DNA from: an uncultured Blautia sp.
GTDB taxonomy: Bacteria > Bacillota > Clostridia > Lachnospirales > Lachnospiraceae
DNA length: 16,558 nt
Reading direction: 5' to 3'
Assembly: GCA_934371915.1 (NCBI GenBank)
Contig: CAKROE010000049.1
Location: 1-16,558, forward strand
Each line of letters opens with the position of its first letter. The first letter of the stretch is position 1. Below are positions 7,870 to 15,452 of this stretch, in pieces. The notes beneath the pieces are model-generated. The model was given only the letters and a program-made list of their open reading frames with translations. It had not been told where the DNA came from and did not search any database. The position numbers and the translations under genes are program-made.

Positions 7870-8472
7870 TTATATCCGTACTGTTCCGATTGCCATACTG
7901 TGCTGTGCAACATGCCTTTTTTCTACAAGTTCTCTTTCATATCCGATCACACCATTGTTATCATACGGATCATTGAAATAATATTTTTCCTCATCGTAGC
8001 CCACCAGCAACATACAATGCTCATTCGAAATCCAGCAAAAAGTTTCTCCCGAATCCAGGAGTTTCCATTCCGGTCCCGGGATTTCCCTTCGCATATTGAT
8101 GCATGCCCAGAATACCACCGGCATCCCCTGATCAATATATTTTTCCAGAAGCTCCTGTATCGGTGTGCCGGACTCATCTGTAAATCGAAAGTCTTTTCCT
8201 GCCGCTTTTTCAAGTGCTTTCAAAAGTCCTTTTGCATAAATCCCGAAAGAATCCTCATCATAGGGACTTCCACAGAAATATTCATTCGGATCCGGTCCAT
8301 AAAGCTCTCCGTCTCTCATTTCCATATTTCTGCAATCCAGACAGTTCTTTATAAATTCATCTGCCGTTATCTCATATCCCAGATATTTAAGAAGCATCAC
8401 TGCCGACACACTTTCACAGCCGGTCGGATATTTCACACTCTGATCAATATATGGCACTTCAATTTTATGCAC
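7870..8472 (-). CDS. C39-like cysteine peptidase family protein, apparently cytoplasmic
   Basis: A 200-residue protein with the papain-like C39_2 pattern: oxyanion-type Gln11 in YIDQSVKYPTGCE, catalytic Cys19 at the head of a helix (GCESVSAVMLLKYLG), His152 in NEHCMLLVGYD and Asp168 in YYFNDPY. Family members are usually exported, and classical C39 domains trim double-glycine leader peptides, but this one has no signal peptide or transporter fusion. It starts with GTG at 8472, eight bases inside the end of the nhaC gene, so translation is probably coupled to nhaC. No good Shine-Dalgarno of its own is visible. No terminator was found after it. Active residues are present, so it is probably an enzyme; the substrate cannot be deduced. 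Confidence 0.82.
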   Translation of the reverse strand: MHKIEVPYIDQSVKYPTGCESVSAVMLLKYLGYEITADEFIKNCLDCRNMEMRDGELYGPDPNEYFCGSPYDEDSFGIYAKGLLKALEKAAGKDFRFTDESGTPIQELLEKYIDQGMPVVFWACINMRREIPGPEWKLLDSGETFCWISNEHCMLLVGYDEEKYYFNDPYDNNGVIGYERELVEKRHVAQHSMAIGTVRI

Positions 8473-9997
8473 GTTTTTTCACACCGTCTTTCTCATCTGA
8501 AGTCACTGCTTTGATCACAAACAGCACCACAAGGAGCAGCACAGCGCTGATACCAAGAACCAGCCACCAGATATGTACAAAACCTGCGATCACATAACCG
8601 ATTGCAGAAACAACAGCAACAACTACCGCATACTGCATCTGCGTGGTAACGTGGTTAATATGGTTGCTCTGTGCTCCTGCCGAAGACATAACCGTTGTAT
8701 CCGAAATCGGTGATACATGGTCACCGCATACTGCACCAGAAAGCACAGATGCCACTGCAATGATCATCATCTGTATATTGTCCGCCCCCGGGAACATTGC
8801 GATTGCGATCGGTACAAGAATTGCAAATGTTCCCCAGCTTGTTCCTGTAGAAAAAGAAAGGAAAATTGCTACAAGGAACAGAATTGCCGGAAGCAGAACA
8901 CTCGCAGAAGCATTGGATCCTACCAGATTCTCTACGAAAGAAGCAATTTCAAGTGCATCGCCCATTCCTTTCAGTGACCATGCAAAGATAAGGATTCCGA
9001 TTGCCGGAATCATCATCTTGAAACCTTCCACAAAACTGTCCATAAATCCCTTAAATGTGATAACCTTACGTGGAAGATACAGCACCAGCATAAATATTAC
9101 AGTGATCAGTGTTGCAAAAATAAGACTTGTTTCCGCATCACATCCGGCAAAAGCAGTTACCACATCCGTAGCACCGCCAAGAAATCCGGTATAGATCATT
9201 GCGCCGATTGCAGTTGCGATCAGAACCAGCACCGGAAGCACCAGATCAATTACTTTCCCGTTTGAAGAAATTTCTTCTTCTTTTACCTGATCAAATTCTT
9301 CACCACCTGAGGTAAACAGATCACCGGCCGCCGCATTTTTTTCATGTTTCTTCATAAGGCCGAAATCCATCCCTGTCAGAATGATCGTAAATACCATAAG
9401 CAGCGTCAGGATTGCGTACAGATTATATGGTATCGTCCGAAGAAACAGCTGGAATCCGCTGATTCCCGCATCTTCCGGAACATAAGAGTTTACAGCCGCA
9501 GCCCAGCTTGAGATCGGTGCGATAATGCAGACAGGTGCTGCTGTTGCATCAATAATGTATGCCAGTTTTGCGCGGGATACTTTGAAACGGTCTGTTACAG
9601 GACGCATAACAGAGCCAACTGTCAGGCAGTTAAAATAATCATCCACAAAAATCAGTACACCAAGTCCGGTGGTTGCCAGCATTGCGCTCTTTTTGCTTTT
9701 GATCTTGGTTCCGGCCCATTTACCATATGCAGCAGAGCCACCCGATTTCGACATCAGGACAATGATCATTCCCAGCAGCACATCAAATATCAGAATATTT
9801 AAGTTCATGCTGTTCTTCATGATATCAAAAAAAGCAACAAATGCATTCCACGGATGGAAACCTGTATAAAGCAGTGCTCCCATTGCAACACCGATAAAAA
9901 GCGAACTGTACACTTCTTTAGTTACTAATGCCAGCACGATTGCCAGCAACGGTGGCACCAGTGACCACCATGTTCCGATAAACATTGATCCATCCAT
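8465..9997 (-). CDS. nhaC: NhaC-family Na+/H+ antiporter
   Basis: A 510-residue polytopic membrane protein of the NhaC ion transporter family with about 11-12 hydrophobic segments. Hallmarks: FVDDYFNCLTVGSVMRPVTD (117-136) with the buried acidic pair Asp119/Asp120, the following IIDATAAPVCIIAPISSW, and late GDHVSPISDTTVMSSAGA. A hydrophilic loop (about 214-247) divides the two halves. The family exchanges Na+ for H+ or organic ions; some members exchange malate/lactate or amino-acid-linked substrates, so Na+/H+ exchange is the default call, not proven. ATG 9997 has an AGGGGG site (10005-10010) seven bases upstream. It follows metA by 58 bases without a convincing terminator or promoter and overlaps the C39-like gene by eight bases. 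Confidence 0.92.
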   Translation of the reverse strand: MDGSMFIGTWWSLVPPLLAIVLALVTKEVYSSLFIGVAMGALLYTGFHPWNAFVAFFDIMKNSMNLNILIFDVLLGMIIVLMSKSGGSAAYGKWAGTKIKSKKSAMLATTGLGVLIFVDDYFNCLTVGSVMRPVTDRFKVSRAKLAYIIDATAAPVCIIAPISSWAAAVNSYVPEDAGISGFQLFLRTIPYNLYAILTLLMVFTIILTGMDFGLMKKHEKNAAAGDLFTSGGEEFDQVKEEEISSNGKVIDLVLPVLVLIATAIGAMIYTGFLGGATDVVTAFAGCDAETSLIFATLITVIFMLVLYLPRKVITFKGFMDSFVEGFKMMIPAIGILIFAWSLKGMGDALEIASFVENLVGSNASASVLLPAILFLVAIFLSFSTGTSWGTFAILVPIAIAMFPGADNIQMMIIAVASVLSGAVCGDHVSPISDTTVMSSAGAQSNHINHVTTQMQYAVVVAVVSAIGYVIAGFVHIWWLVLGISAVLLLVVLFVIKAVTSDEKDGVKKRA

Positions 9998-10055
9998 TTG
10001 AGTTCCCCCTCATATTTTATAGTTTTTGTTATCCCGAAAATCCAAAAAATCCACC

Positions 10056-11003
10056 CTACTCCATATCTGCTGCAATGCTTGCAAAATCAGGTGTTCCGTA
10101 CAGGTCGAACGGCGTACTCTGGTATACGTAATAATTCAGCCAGTTCGTATACAGATTATTTGCATGTGCGCGCCACAGAAGCAGCGGTTTACTTTCCGGA
10201 TTGTCGTCTTTGTAATAATTTTTCGGAAGATCGATAGGCAGTCCCTTTCCCATATCACGCTTATACTCTCCATCCAGTGTGATGCGGTCATATTCCGGAT
10301 GTCCCATCACAAAGATCCGGCGTCCGCCCTGTGCCATCGCAAGGAAAAGACCTGCTTCTTCGGATTCTGCAAGAATGGTGATTTCTTTGCATGCACGGAT
10401 ATCTTCGATCGGCACTTCGGTATGTCTGGAATGTGGTGCCAGAAAAGCATCGTCAAATCCTCTTACAAGCGGAATCTTACGGTTGAGGACTTTGTGCCAG
10501 AAAAGACCGAACATCTTATGATCAAGCTGTCGTTTCTGAAGTCCGTAAAAATGGTAAAGACTCGCCTGCGCTGCCCAGCACAAAAAGATCGTTGAAGTTA
10601 CATGGCTTTCTGTCCAGTCCATGATTTCTTCCAGCTCTTTCCAGTAGTCCACTTCCTCGAATTCCATCTGCTCTACCGGTGCTCCTGTTACGATCATTCC
10701 GTCAAACTTCTGATCTTTCAGATCAGGAAATGTCTGATAAAATTTGTTCAGGTGGCTGACAGAAGTGTTTTTGGCCTGATGGCTTTCAACCGCCATAAAT
10801 GTCACATCCACCTGCAGTGGTGTATTTGACAGAGAACGCAGAAGCTGAAGTTCCGTCTCTTCTTTCAGTGGCATCAGATTCAGAATCAGGATCTGAATCG
10901 GACGGATATCCTGATGAATTGCTCTTCCCTCATCCATCACGAATATATTTTCTCTTTCCAGAATTTCTTTTACAGGCAGATCGCCCTGTATCTTAATCGG
11001 CAT
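10056..11003 (-). CDS. metA: Homoserine O-acyltransferase MetA, predicted acetyl-CoA specific
   Basis: A 315-residue cytoplasmic enzyme of methionine biosynthesis that acylates the hydroxyl of L-homoserine. Full length for the family. Catalytic Cys142 (FLCWAAQA) and the His235/Glu237 pair (GHPEYD) are in register with E. coli MetA. Residue 111 is Glu (TGAPVEQMEF). E. coli MetA has Gly there and uses succinyl-CoA; in Bacillus-type enzymes Glu111 has been linked to acetyl-CoA use, so homoserine O-acetyltransferase is the better product name (inference from established structure-function work). ATG 11003 has an AGGAGG site (11012-11017) eight bases upstream. It follows ligA by 42 bases, too short a gap for a SAM or T-box leader, so methionine-specific control directly upstream is not apparent. 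Confidence 0.94.
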   Translation of the reverse strand: MPIKIQGDLPVKEILERENIFVMDEGRAIHQDIRPIQILILNLMPLKEETELQLLRSLSNTPLQVDVTFMAVESHQAKNTSVSHLNKFYQTFPDLKDQKFDGMIVTGAPVEQMEFEEVDYWKELEEIMDWTESHVTSTIFLCWAAQASLYHFYGLQKRQLDHKMFGLFWHKVLNRKIPLVRGFDDAFLAPHSRHTEVPIEDIRACKEITILAESEEAGLFLAMAQGGRRIFVMGHPEYDRITLDGEYKRDMGKGLPIDLPKNYYKDDNPESKPLLLWRAHANNLYTNWLNYYVYQSTPFDLYGTPDFASIAADME

Positions 11004-11045
11004 TTCCCGTTCCTCCTTTAGTTCATACTTCTATATTATTTCATT

Positions 11046-13010
11046 CTATTTTGATTCTTCCGTCAACTTCAGGAAATCTTCTTCGGAAAGAATCGGAATT
11101 CCAAGTTCTCTTGCTTTTTTATTTTTTGAAGAATTTGAGGTGACGTCATTGTTGATCAGGTAATTTGTCTTACCGGTCACGGAGCCGGTCACCTTACCAC
11201 CCAGAGATTCAATCAGTTTTTTTGCTTCGCCACGGTTGCTGAAATGTTCCAGACTTCCCGTAATCACGAAATTCATCCCTGCAAAAATCTGGTTGTCAGA
11301 TTTTTCTTCTTTTACAATGTGAAGATATCCAAGCAGATGGTCAACCTTCTGATTATTTTCCGGCTTCGCAAAATATTTTGTCAGACTTCCGGCAATAACC
11401 GGTCCGATACCGTCGATTGCACTGATTTCTTCCTCTTTTGCAAAGCGGATCTTATCCAGGTCATCATCAAAATAGCGGCAGATCACTTTTGCATTGGACA
11501 GTCCGATGTTGCTGATTCCAAGACTGTAAATTATTTTTGCAAGTGTCGTTTCTTTTGCTTTCTCGATGCTGGATATGAGATTGTCAAAAGATTTCTCTCC
11601 GAAACCGTCCATCGTGACAATCTCATCTCTGTATTTCTCGATTTCAAAAATATCTCCGAAATTATGAATAAAACCTTTTGCAATAAATTTCTCCAGAGTA
11701 GCTTCTGAAAGTCCGTCAATATTCATGGCATCTCTGCTGACAAACAGCGTAAATGCCTTAATCTTCTTTGCTACACAGTCCGGATTCATGCAGTACAATG
11801 CTTCTACATCATTTTCACAGATCACCTTTGCTTCCTGACCACACACCGGACAGGTATCCGGAATTTCCAGATTTCCACTCTGTGTAAGGTTTTCCGCAAT
11901 CTGTGGAATGATCATATTTGCTTTATAAACCTGAATCGTATCACCAATTCCGAGCTTCAGATCTTTTACAATGCTGACATTGTGAACGCTGGCCCTGCTG
12001 ACCGTCGTTCCTTCCAGTTCCACCGGATCAAAGACTGCGATCGGATTGATCAGTCCTGTCCTCGACGGGCTCCATTCAATCTCCCGAAGTATCGTTTCCC
12101 GCACTTCATCCGCCCATTTAAAAGCAAATGCATTTCGCGGAAACTTCGCTGTGCTTCCAAGAGACTCTCCGTACGCAATATCATCATATAATGCCACAAG
12201 CCCATCCGATGGGAAATCATTGGTTATGATCTTTTCAGCAAAATAATCCATCGCCTCATCCAGATTCCCGGATGTCACCACACGGTACTCCACCACTTCA
12301 AATCCCTGTGTCCGCAGCCATTCCATCTGGAACTCTCTGGAATTATGCATGTCCACATCCTGCGCAGATACAAGCGCAAATGCAAAAAAGCGTACATTTC
12401 TTTCTGCCGTAATCTGATTATTAAGCTGACGGACCGATCCACTGCAGAGGTTTCGCGGATTCTTGTATTTCGCATCTACATCCTCGATAGAATTGTTGAT
12501 CCGTTCAAAATCAGAGTAAGTAATGATTGCCTCTCCACGAAGCACCAGTCTTCCCTGATATGCAATCTTCAGCGGAATGTTTCGAAAAACACGTGCATTG
12601 TTGGTAATAACTTCTCCGACGATCCCGTTTCCCCTGGTGACCGCCTTCTGTAATTCTCCGTTCTCATAGGTTAGAACGATCGTCAGACCATCCATCTTCC
12701 ATGACAGAAGCGTCTTATGATTTCCTATAAACCCCCTTAAAACTTCCCGTTCTTTCGTCTTGTCCAGAGAAAGCATCGGAGATTCATGTGTTTCCTTCGG
12801 AAGCGCATCCACTGCCTCATATCCGACACGAACGGTCGGACTGTCAGCGAGAACGATTCCGGTTCTTTTTTCTGTCTGCTCCAGTTCGTCGTACAGCGCG
12901 TCGTACTCCCTGTTGCTCATGATTTCTCTGTCTTCCTGATAATATGCCTTTGCCGCCTCGTTCAGCTTCTGAACCAGTTCTTTCATTCGGGTTACTTCTG
13001 CTGTTTCCAT
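11046..13010 (-). CDS. ligA: NAD-dependent DNA ligase, divergent LigA
   Basis: A 654-residue enzyme sealing nicks with NAD+. Domain order is complete: Ia region (about 8-60, YxxDxxxSNREYDxLYDEL type), nucleotidyltransferase with Lys105 in WKMDG, OB fold (about 310-375), Cys4 zinc finger (Cys387, Cys390, Cys407, Cys412), helix-hairpin-helix region (about 425-550, including IDGIGPVIAG) and a BRCT domain (about 573-650). The PMLSL, RGE (Glu160) and FKW (Lys298) elements are conserved. Several core positions differ from E. coli LigA: Ser103 before WKMDG where E. coli has Glu113, Asn128 in TRGNG for Asp138, and Leu274 in DGLVALY for Lys290. ATG 13010 has a strong AGGAGG (13016-13021) five bases upstream. 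The start lies inside the upstream rluF frame, overlapping it by 167 bases. I cannot tell whether the genome has a second, canonical ligA. Confidence 0.92.
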   Translation of the reverse strand: METAEVTRMKELVQKLNEAAKAYYQEDREIMSNREYDALYDELEQTEKRTGIVLADSPTVRVGYEAVDALPKETHESPMLSLDKTKEREVLRGFIGNHKTLLSWKMDGLTIVLTYENGELQKAVTRGNGIVGEVITNNARVFRNIPLKIAYQGRLVLRGEAIITYSDFERINNSIEDVDAKYKNPRNLCSGSVRQLNNQITAERNVRFFAFALVSAQDVDMHNSREFQMEWLRTQGFEVVEYRVVTSGNLDEAMDYFAEKIITNDFPSDGLVALYDDIAYGESLGSTAKFPRNAFAFKWADEVRETILREIEWSPSRTGLINPIAVFDPVELEGTTVSRASVHNVSIVKDLKLGIGDTIQVYKANMIIPQIAENLTQSGNLEIPDTCPVCGQEAKVICENDVEALYCMNPDCVAKKIKAFTLFVSRDAMNIDGLSEATLEKFIAKGFIHNFGDIFEIEKYRDEIVTMDGFGEKSFDNLISSIEKAKETTLAKIIYSLGISNIGLSNAKVICRYFDDDLDKIRFAKEEEISAIDGIGPVIAGSLTKYFAKPENNQKVDHLLGYLHIVKEEKSDNQIFAGMNFVITGSLEHFSNRGEAKKLIESLGGKVTGSVTGKTNYLINNDVTSNSSKNKKARELGIPILSEEDFLKLTEESK

Positions 13011-13776
13011 GATGGCCTCCTGTTTCTGTTATTGTTTCACTTGAGGAATTACGAATCAGCTCTTTAAGCTCACTCCACTCATCTCTCCTTATTTCACGAT
13101 ATGCCCCACATTTCAGTCCGTCCAGTGTAAGATTCATGATCCGTACACGTTTCAGCGTACATACATGATAGCCAAGACACTCACACATCCTGCGGATCTG
13201 ACGGTTCAATCCCTGGGTCAGAATGATCGTAAAACTGTTTTTACCTGTCTTCCGCACAGTACAGGGACGTGTAACCGTTCCCAGTATCGGTACTCCTTTC
13301 TGCATGCGTCGTACAAATTCATCTGTAATTTCATGGTCTACCGTCACCTGATATTCCTTTTCGTGGTAGTTGCCTGCCCTCATGATACGATTAACAAGAT
13401 CTCCCTGATTAGTCATAAGGAGAAGTCCCTCGGAATCTTTATCCAGCCTTCCCACCGGATAGATCCGTGTCGGATAATCGATGTATTCGGTTACTGTTGT
13501 CTCCTGCCGCTGTTTCTTCGTGCTGCAGACGATTCCCCGTGGTTTATAAAAAAGAAGCAGTACCTCCCGTTTTTCCTTTTCCACAGGTTTGCCGTCCAGA
13601 CAGATCACCGCATCAACAGGGATTCTCTCCCCTGTGCTTATCTTTTTCCCGTTCACAGTAACTCTTCCGGTTTCTGTCAGACGATCCGCATCCCTTCTGG
13701 AACACACTCCGGCACTGCTCAGATATTTATTTATCCTTATTGTATTCTGATCTTCTGATTTCATTTTTTTGTCCAT
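12844..13776 (-). CDS. rluF: 23S rRNA pseudouridine synthase, RluF-like
   Basis: A 310-residue RsuA/RluB/E/F-type enzyme that converts uridine to pseudouridine in 23S rRNA (position 2604 for E. coli RluF). It has an N-terminal S4 RNA-binding domain (about 13-60, INKYLSSAGVCSRRDADRL), catalytic Asp112 in GRLDKDSEGLLL, then GVPILGTVTRPC (161-172) and QGLNRQIRRMCE (188-199), closest to RluF as I recall it. After LIRNSSSE (240-247) comes a basic tail to residue 310, of which the last 55 residues are encoded over the first part of ligA in another frame. E. coli RluF also has a basic tail after a similar NSSSE. I start at ATG 13776. A TTG at 13800 would place translation upstream of the promoter's -10 box; ATG 13764 is an alternative. 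No Shine-Dalgarno is present. Confidence 0.88.
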   Translation of the reverse strand: MDKKMKSEDQNTIRINKYLSSAGVCSRRDADRLTETGRVTVNGKKISTGERIPVDAVICLDGKPVEKEKREVLLLFYKPRGIVCSTKKQRQETTVTEYIDYPTRIYPVGRLDKDSEGLLLMTNQGDLVNRIMRAGNYHEKEYQVTVDHEITDEFVRRMQKGVPILGTVTRPCTVRKTGKNSFTIILTQGLNRQIRRMCECLGYHVCTLKRVRIMNLTLDGLKCGAYREIRRDEWSELKELIRNSSSETITETGGHHGNSRSNPNERTGSEAERGGKGILSGRQRNHEQQGVRRAVRRTGADRKKNRNRSR

Positions 13777-13782
13777 TGTTTT

Positions 13783-13811
13783 ATTATATAGTGTTTTCAA
13801 TTCGTCCGCAA
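13783..13811 (-). promoter_or_regulatory. Promoter of rluF, implying leaderless mRNA
   Basis: A perfect minus-strand TATAAT (13783-13788) lies six bases from the rluF ATG at 13776, with a weak -35 box TTGCGG (13806-13811) at 17-base spacing. A start seven bases after the -10 box would coincide with the A of the ATG. Confidence 0.6.
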
Positions 13812-13838
13812 CCGGCAGTTTTATATTTTATACTCCTC

Positions 13839-13867
13839 TTGTATTTTTTTGTCACATCATGTATGAT
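13839..13867 (+). promoter_or_regulatory. Promoter of the wall-binding-repeat gene, with overlapping palindrome
   Basis: Plus-strand TTGTAT (13839-13844), a 17-base spacer and TATGAT (13862-13867) lie about 45 bases before the start at 13912. An inverted repeat CATCAT-GT-ATGATG (13855-13868) covers the -10 box and could be an operator (inference). Confidence 0.6.
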
Positions 13868-13882
13868 GAAGAAAATATGTAA

Positions 13883-13898
13883 TTGTGCGATTGCACAA
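13883..13898 (+). promoter_or_regulatory. Hairpin abutting the ribosome binding site
   Basis: TTGTGC-GATT-GCACAA forms a 6-bp stem with a 4-base loop in the predicted leader. It is followed at once by AGGAGGG (13899-13905), the Shine-Dalgarno of the wall-binding-repeat gene. It may stabilise the mRNA, modulate ribosome access or be a DNA operator; sequence alone does not decide. Confidence 0.5.
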
Positions 13899-13911
13899 AG
13901 GAGGGAAATTT

Positions 13912-14466
13912 ATGTCAGATCCTACCCGACAGACAAATCCCCTGCTGCTTATCATCGTCATTTTGCTTTGTCTTTCTTCTGGACTTTTCCTGCGCCAGTC
14001 ATCGTATGATCCGGATTATTCTATAAAAAAATCCGTGACCTCCAGAGAAACAGACAAAGCTTCATCAGCAAAGGATTCAAAAGAAAAGATCAACGCTCAA
14101 AATTCAGATAAAAAGAAAACTTCAAAGGTAACACCATCCATAACTCCAAAAGCGACTCAAAAACCGACCGAAACACCGGCTGTTTCTGACGACAGTGACA
14201 TTTCCCCGGAATCATCCAAAGGTACTTGGACCGCAAGTGGAAGCAACTGGCTGTTTCTGGTTGACGGACAGCCTTACACCGGATGGCTTACCGACACAGA
14301 TCATAAGAAATATTATTTCAACAAAGACGGAATCATGCAGACCGGCTGGATCGATGTAGACAAAAAACGTTACTACATGGATCAGGATGGAATCATGCAG
14401 ACCGGTACGATCACTGTAAACGATGAAACATACGAACTTCAGACAGATGGTTCTCTTAAGAAGTAG
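13912..14466 (+). CDS. Small membrane-anchored protein with choline/glucan-binding-type repeats
   Basis: A 184-residue protein starting at ATG 13912 after AGGAGGG. A hydrophobic segment (about 11-28, LLLIIVILLCLSSGLFL) serves as signal anchor or signal peptide. Residues 30-105 are a Lys/Ser/Thr-rich low-complexity linker. The C-terminus (about 108-184) carries repeats of the choline/glucan-binding (CW_binding) type: GWLTDTDHKKYYFNKDGIMQ, then TGWIDVDKKRYYMDQDGIMQ, then a degenerate TGTITVNDETYEL unit. The repeats bind choline or other wall glycans in known proteins; here there is no attached enzyme, so it may be an adaptor or wall-associated regulator. It is divergent from rluF, appears monocistronic and ends at a bidirectional terminator. 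Whether the organism has choline-decorated polymers cannot be seen here. Confidence 0.82.
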   Translation: MSDPTRQTNPLLLIIVILLCLSSGLFLRQSSYDPDYSIKKSVTSRETDKASSAKDSKEKINAQNSDKKKTSKVTPSITPKATQKPTETPAVSDDSDISPESSKGTWTASGSNWLFLVDGQPYTGWLTDTDHKKYYFNKDGIMQTGWIDVDKKRYYMDQDGIMQTGTITVNDETYELQTDGSLKK

Positions 14467-14497
14467 AAAAGACACAGGAAAATCTCCTGTGTCTTTT
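14467..14497. terminator. Bidirectional rho-independent terminator
   Basis: A perfect 13-bp stem (14467-14479 with 14485-14497) and 5-base loop, with A-runs and T-runs at the ends, sits between the convergent wall-binding-repeat gene (plus) and SH3b gene (minus) and can serve both. Confidence 0.9.
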
Positions 14498-14509
14498 GTC
14501 TGTTCTTAT

Positions 14510-15427
14510 TTACTGAAGCAATCCACTATAGACATATCCTGTCTCGCCATCGTAATCAATCTGAATCCAGTCACCCTCCTGACCGACCTTCACAACCTGA
14601 TCACCGGCGTCAAGACCACCTATAATATCACTGTCGCTGCTTGCTTCTGCCCTGACATTACATCCTTCTGTAACAGTCAGAGTCGTGCCGTCTGCACTCG
14701 TGCCGGAAGAAGTATCCACTTCTTCACCTAGTCCATTCAAAAACTGTGCCAGAGCCGGATCATCCTTCTGTGCCTGCTCATATGCTGCCTGCACTTCTGC
14801 TGTCAGCTTCTGCACATCTTCGTCTGACTTCAGTGAATCCATATACTCAGAAACCTGTGTATTCTGCTCGAGATCACCAAGTATCTTGTAATTATTATCA
14901 CTGTCTTTTACTACATAAGAACTCCACAAAGACGGTGCCTGTGTATCGATTCCTTTGCATACAAAACTTCCCCGTGTATACACTACAAAGGAATTATCAT
15001 CCAGGCCTTTCTTTGTATAAACATTGCTGACCTGATATCCTTCGATGTAATCTTTGGCATTTGTGATCTTTGATTCATCTGAAGGTGTCAGATTATTGAC
15101 AACAGTTCTCAATGCGGTAATGTCTTTGTCCCCTAAAGCTTTGTAGTAACTGTTCATAAGCGCAGTGATTTCTTCACTGCCATCCTCCAAGGGATTCGTG
15201 TCTTCTTCTTTCTTCCCGTCGTTTGTCTCCCCATCATCTTCCGGAGAAGAAGGATCAGTTCCCTGGTCGTTGTCCTGAGCTGTTGTTTGTTCTCCGTCTG
15301 AAGTTCCCTTCCCACTTCCGACACAGGCGCGAACACCAACGAACAACACAGCTACGATTACCAGAATTGCTCCGCCAAGCATAAAATAGCGAAGGTTATC
15401 TGACAACCATTCCCTGAAATTATCCAA
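14510..15427 (-). CDS. Membrane-anchored SH3b domain protein
   Basis: A 305-residue bitopic protein. A short N-terminal segment is followed by one membrane helix (about 14-32, YFMLGGAILVIVAVLFVGV), an acidic low-complexity linker (about 38-85), a globular part (about 86-200) that resembles NTF2-like stress or lipoprotein domains only loosely, and a C-terminal bacterial SH3 domain (about 248-305) with GCNVRAEASSDSDIIGGL and GDWIQIDYDGETGYVYSGLL. Bacterial SH3 domains usually bind peptidoglycan, so the protein probably faces the wall from the membrane. The start is TTG at 15427, supported by AGGAGG (15436-15441) eight bases upstream. No promoter lies in the 54 bases to the tRNA gene, so transcription likely begins at the tRNA promoter. 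It ends at the 14467-14497 terminator. Confidence 0.85.
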   Translation of the reverse strand: MDNFREWLSDNLRYFMLGGAILVIVAVLFVGVRACVGSGKGTSDGEQTTAQDNDQGTDPSSPEDDGETNDGKKEEDTNPLEDGSEEITALMNSYYKALGDKDITALRTVVNNLTPSDESKITNAKDYIEGYQVSNVYTKKGLDDNSFVVYTRGSFVCKGIDTQAPSLWSSYVVKDSDNNYKILGDLEQNTQVSEYMDSLKSDEDVQKLTAEVQAAYEQAQKDDPALAQFLNGLGEEVDTSSGTSADGTTLTVTEGCNVRAEASSDSDIIGGLDAGDQVVKVGQEGDWIQIDYDGETGYVYSGLLQ

Positions 15428-15435
15428 GTTCTTGT

Positions 15436-15441
15436 CCTCCT
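15436..15441 (-). promoter_or_regulatory. Shine-Dalgarno fixing the TTG start of the SH3b gene
   Basis: A full AGGAGG lies eight bases before TTG 15427 on the minus strand. No ATG or GTG in frame nearby has such a site, so the rare TTG start is well supported. Confidence 0.85.
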
Positions 15442-15452
15442 TAACTTACAAC

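Noticed and set aside
10016..10045. Candidate nhaC promoter (TTGGAT, 18-base spacer, TATAAA, minus strand)
   Set aside because: The implied transcript start falls in the nhaC Shine-Dalgarno, leaving no usable leader. Read-through from metA is simpler.
11004..11045. SAM riboswitch or T-box ahead of metA
   Set aside because: The gap is 42 bases, far too short, and shows no matching structure.
13777..13800. TTG at 13800 as rluF start
   Set aside because: The frame from this TTG runs over the -10 box and has no Shine-Dalgarno; ATG 13776 or 13764 fits the S4 domain start better.
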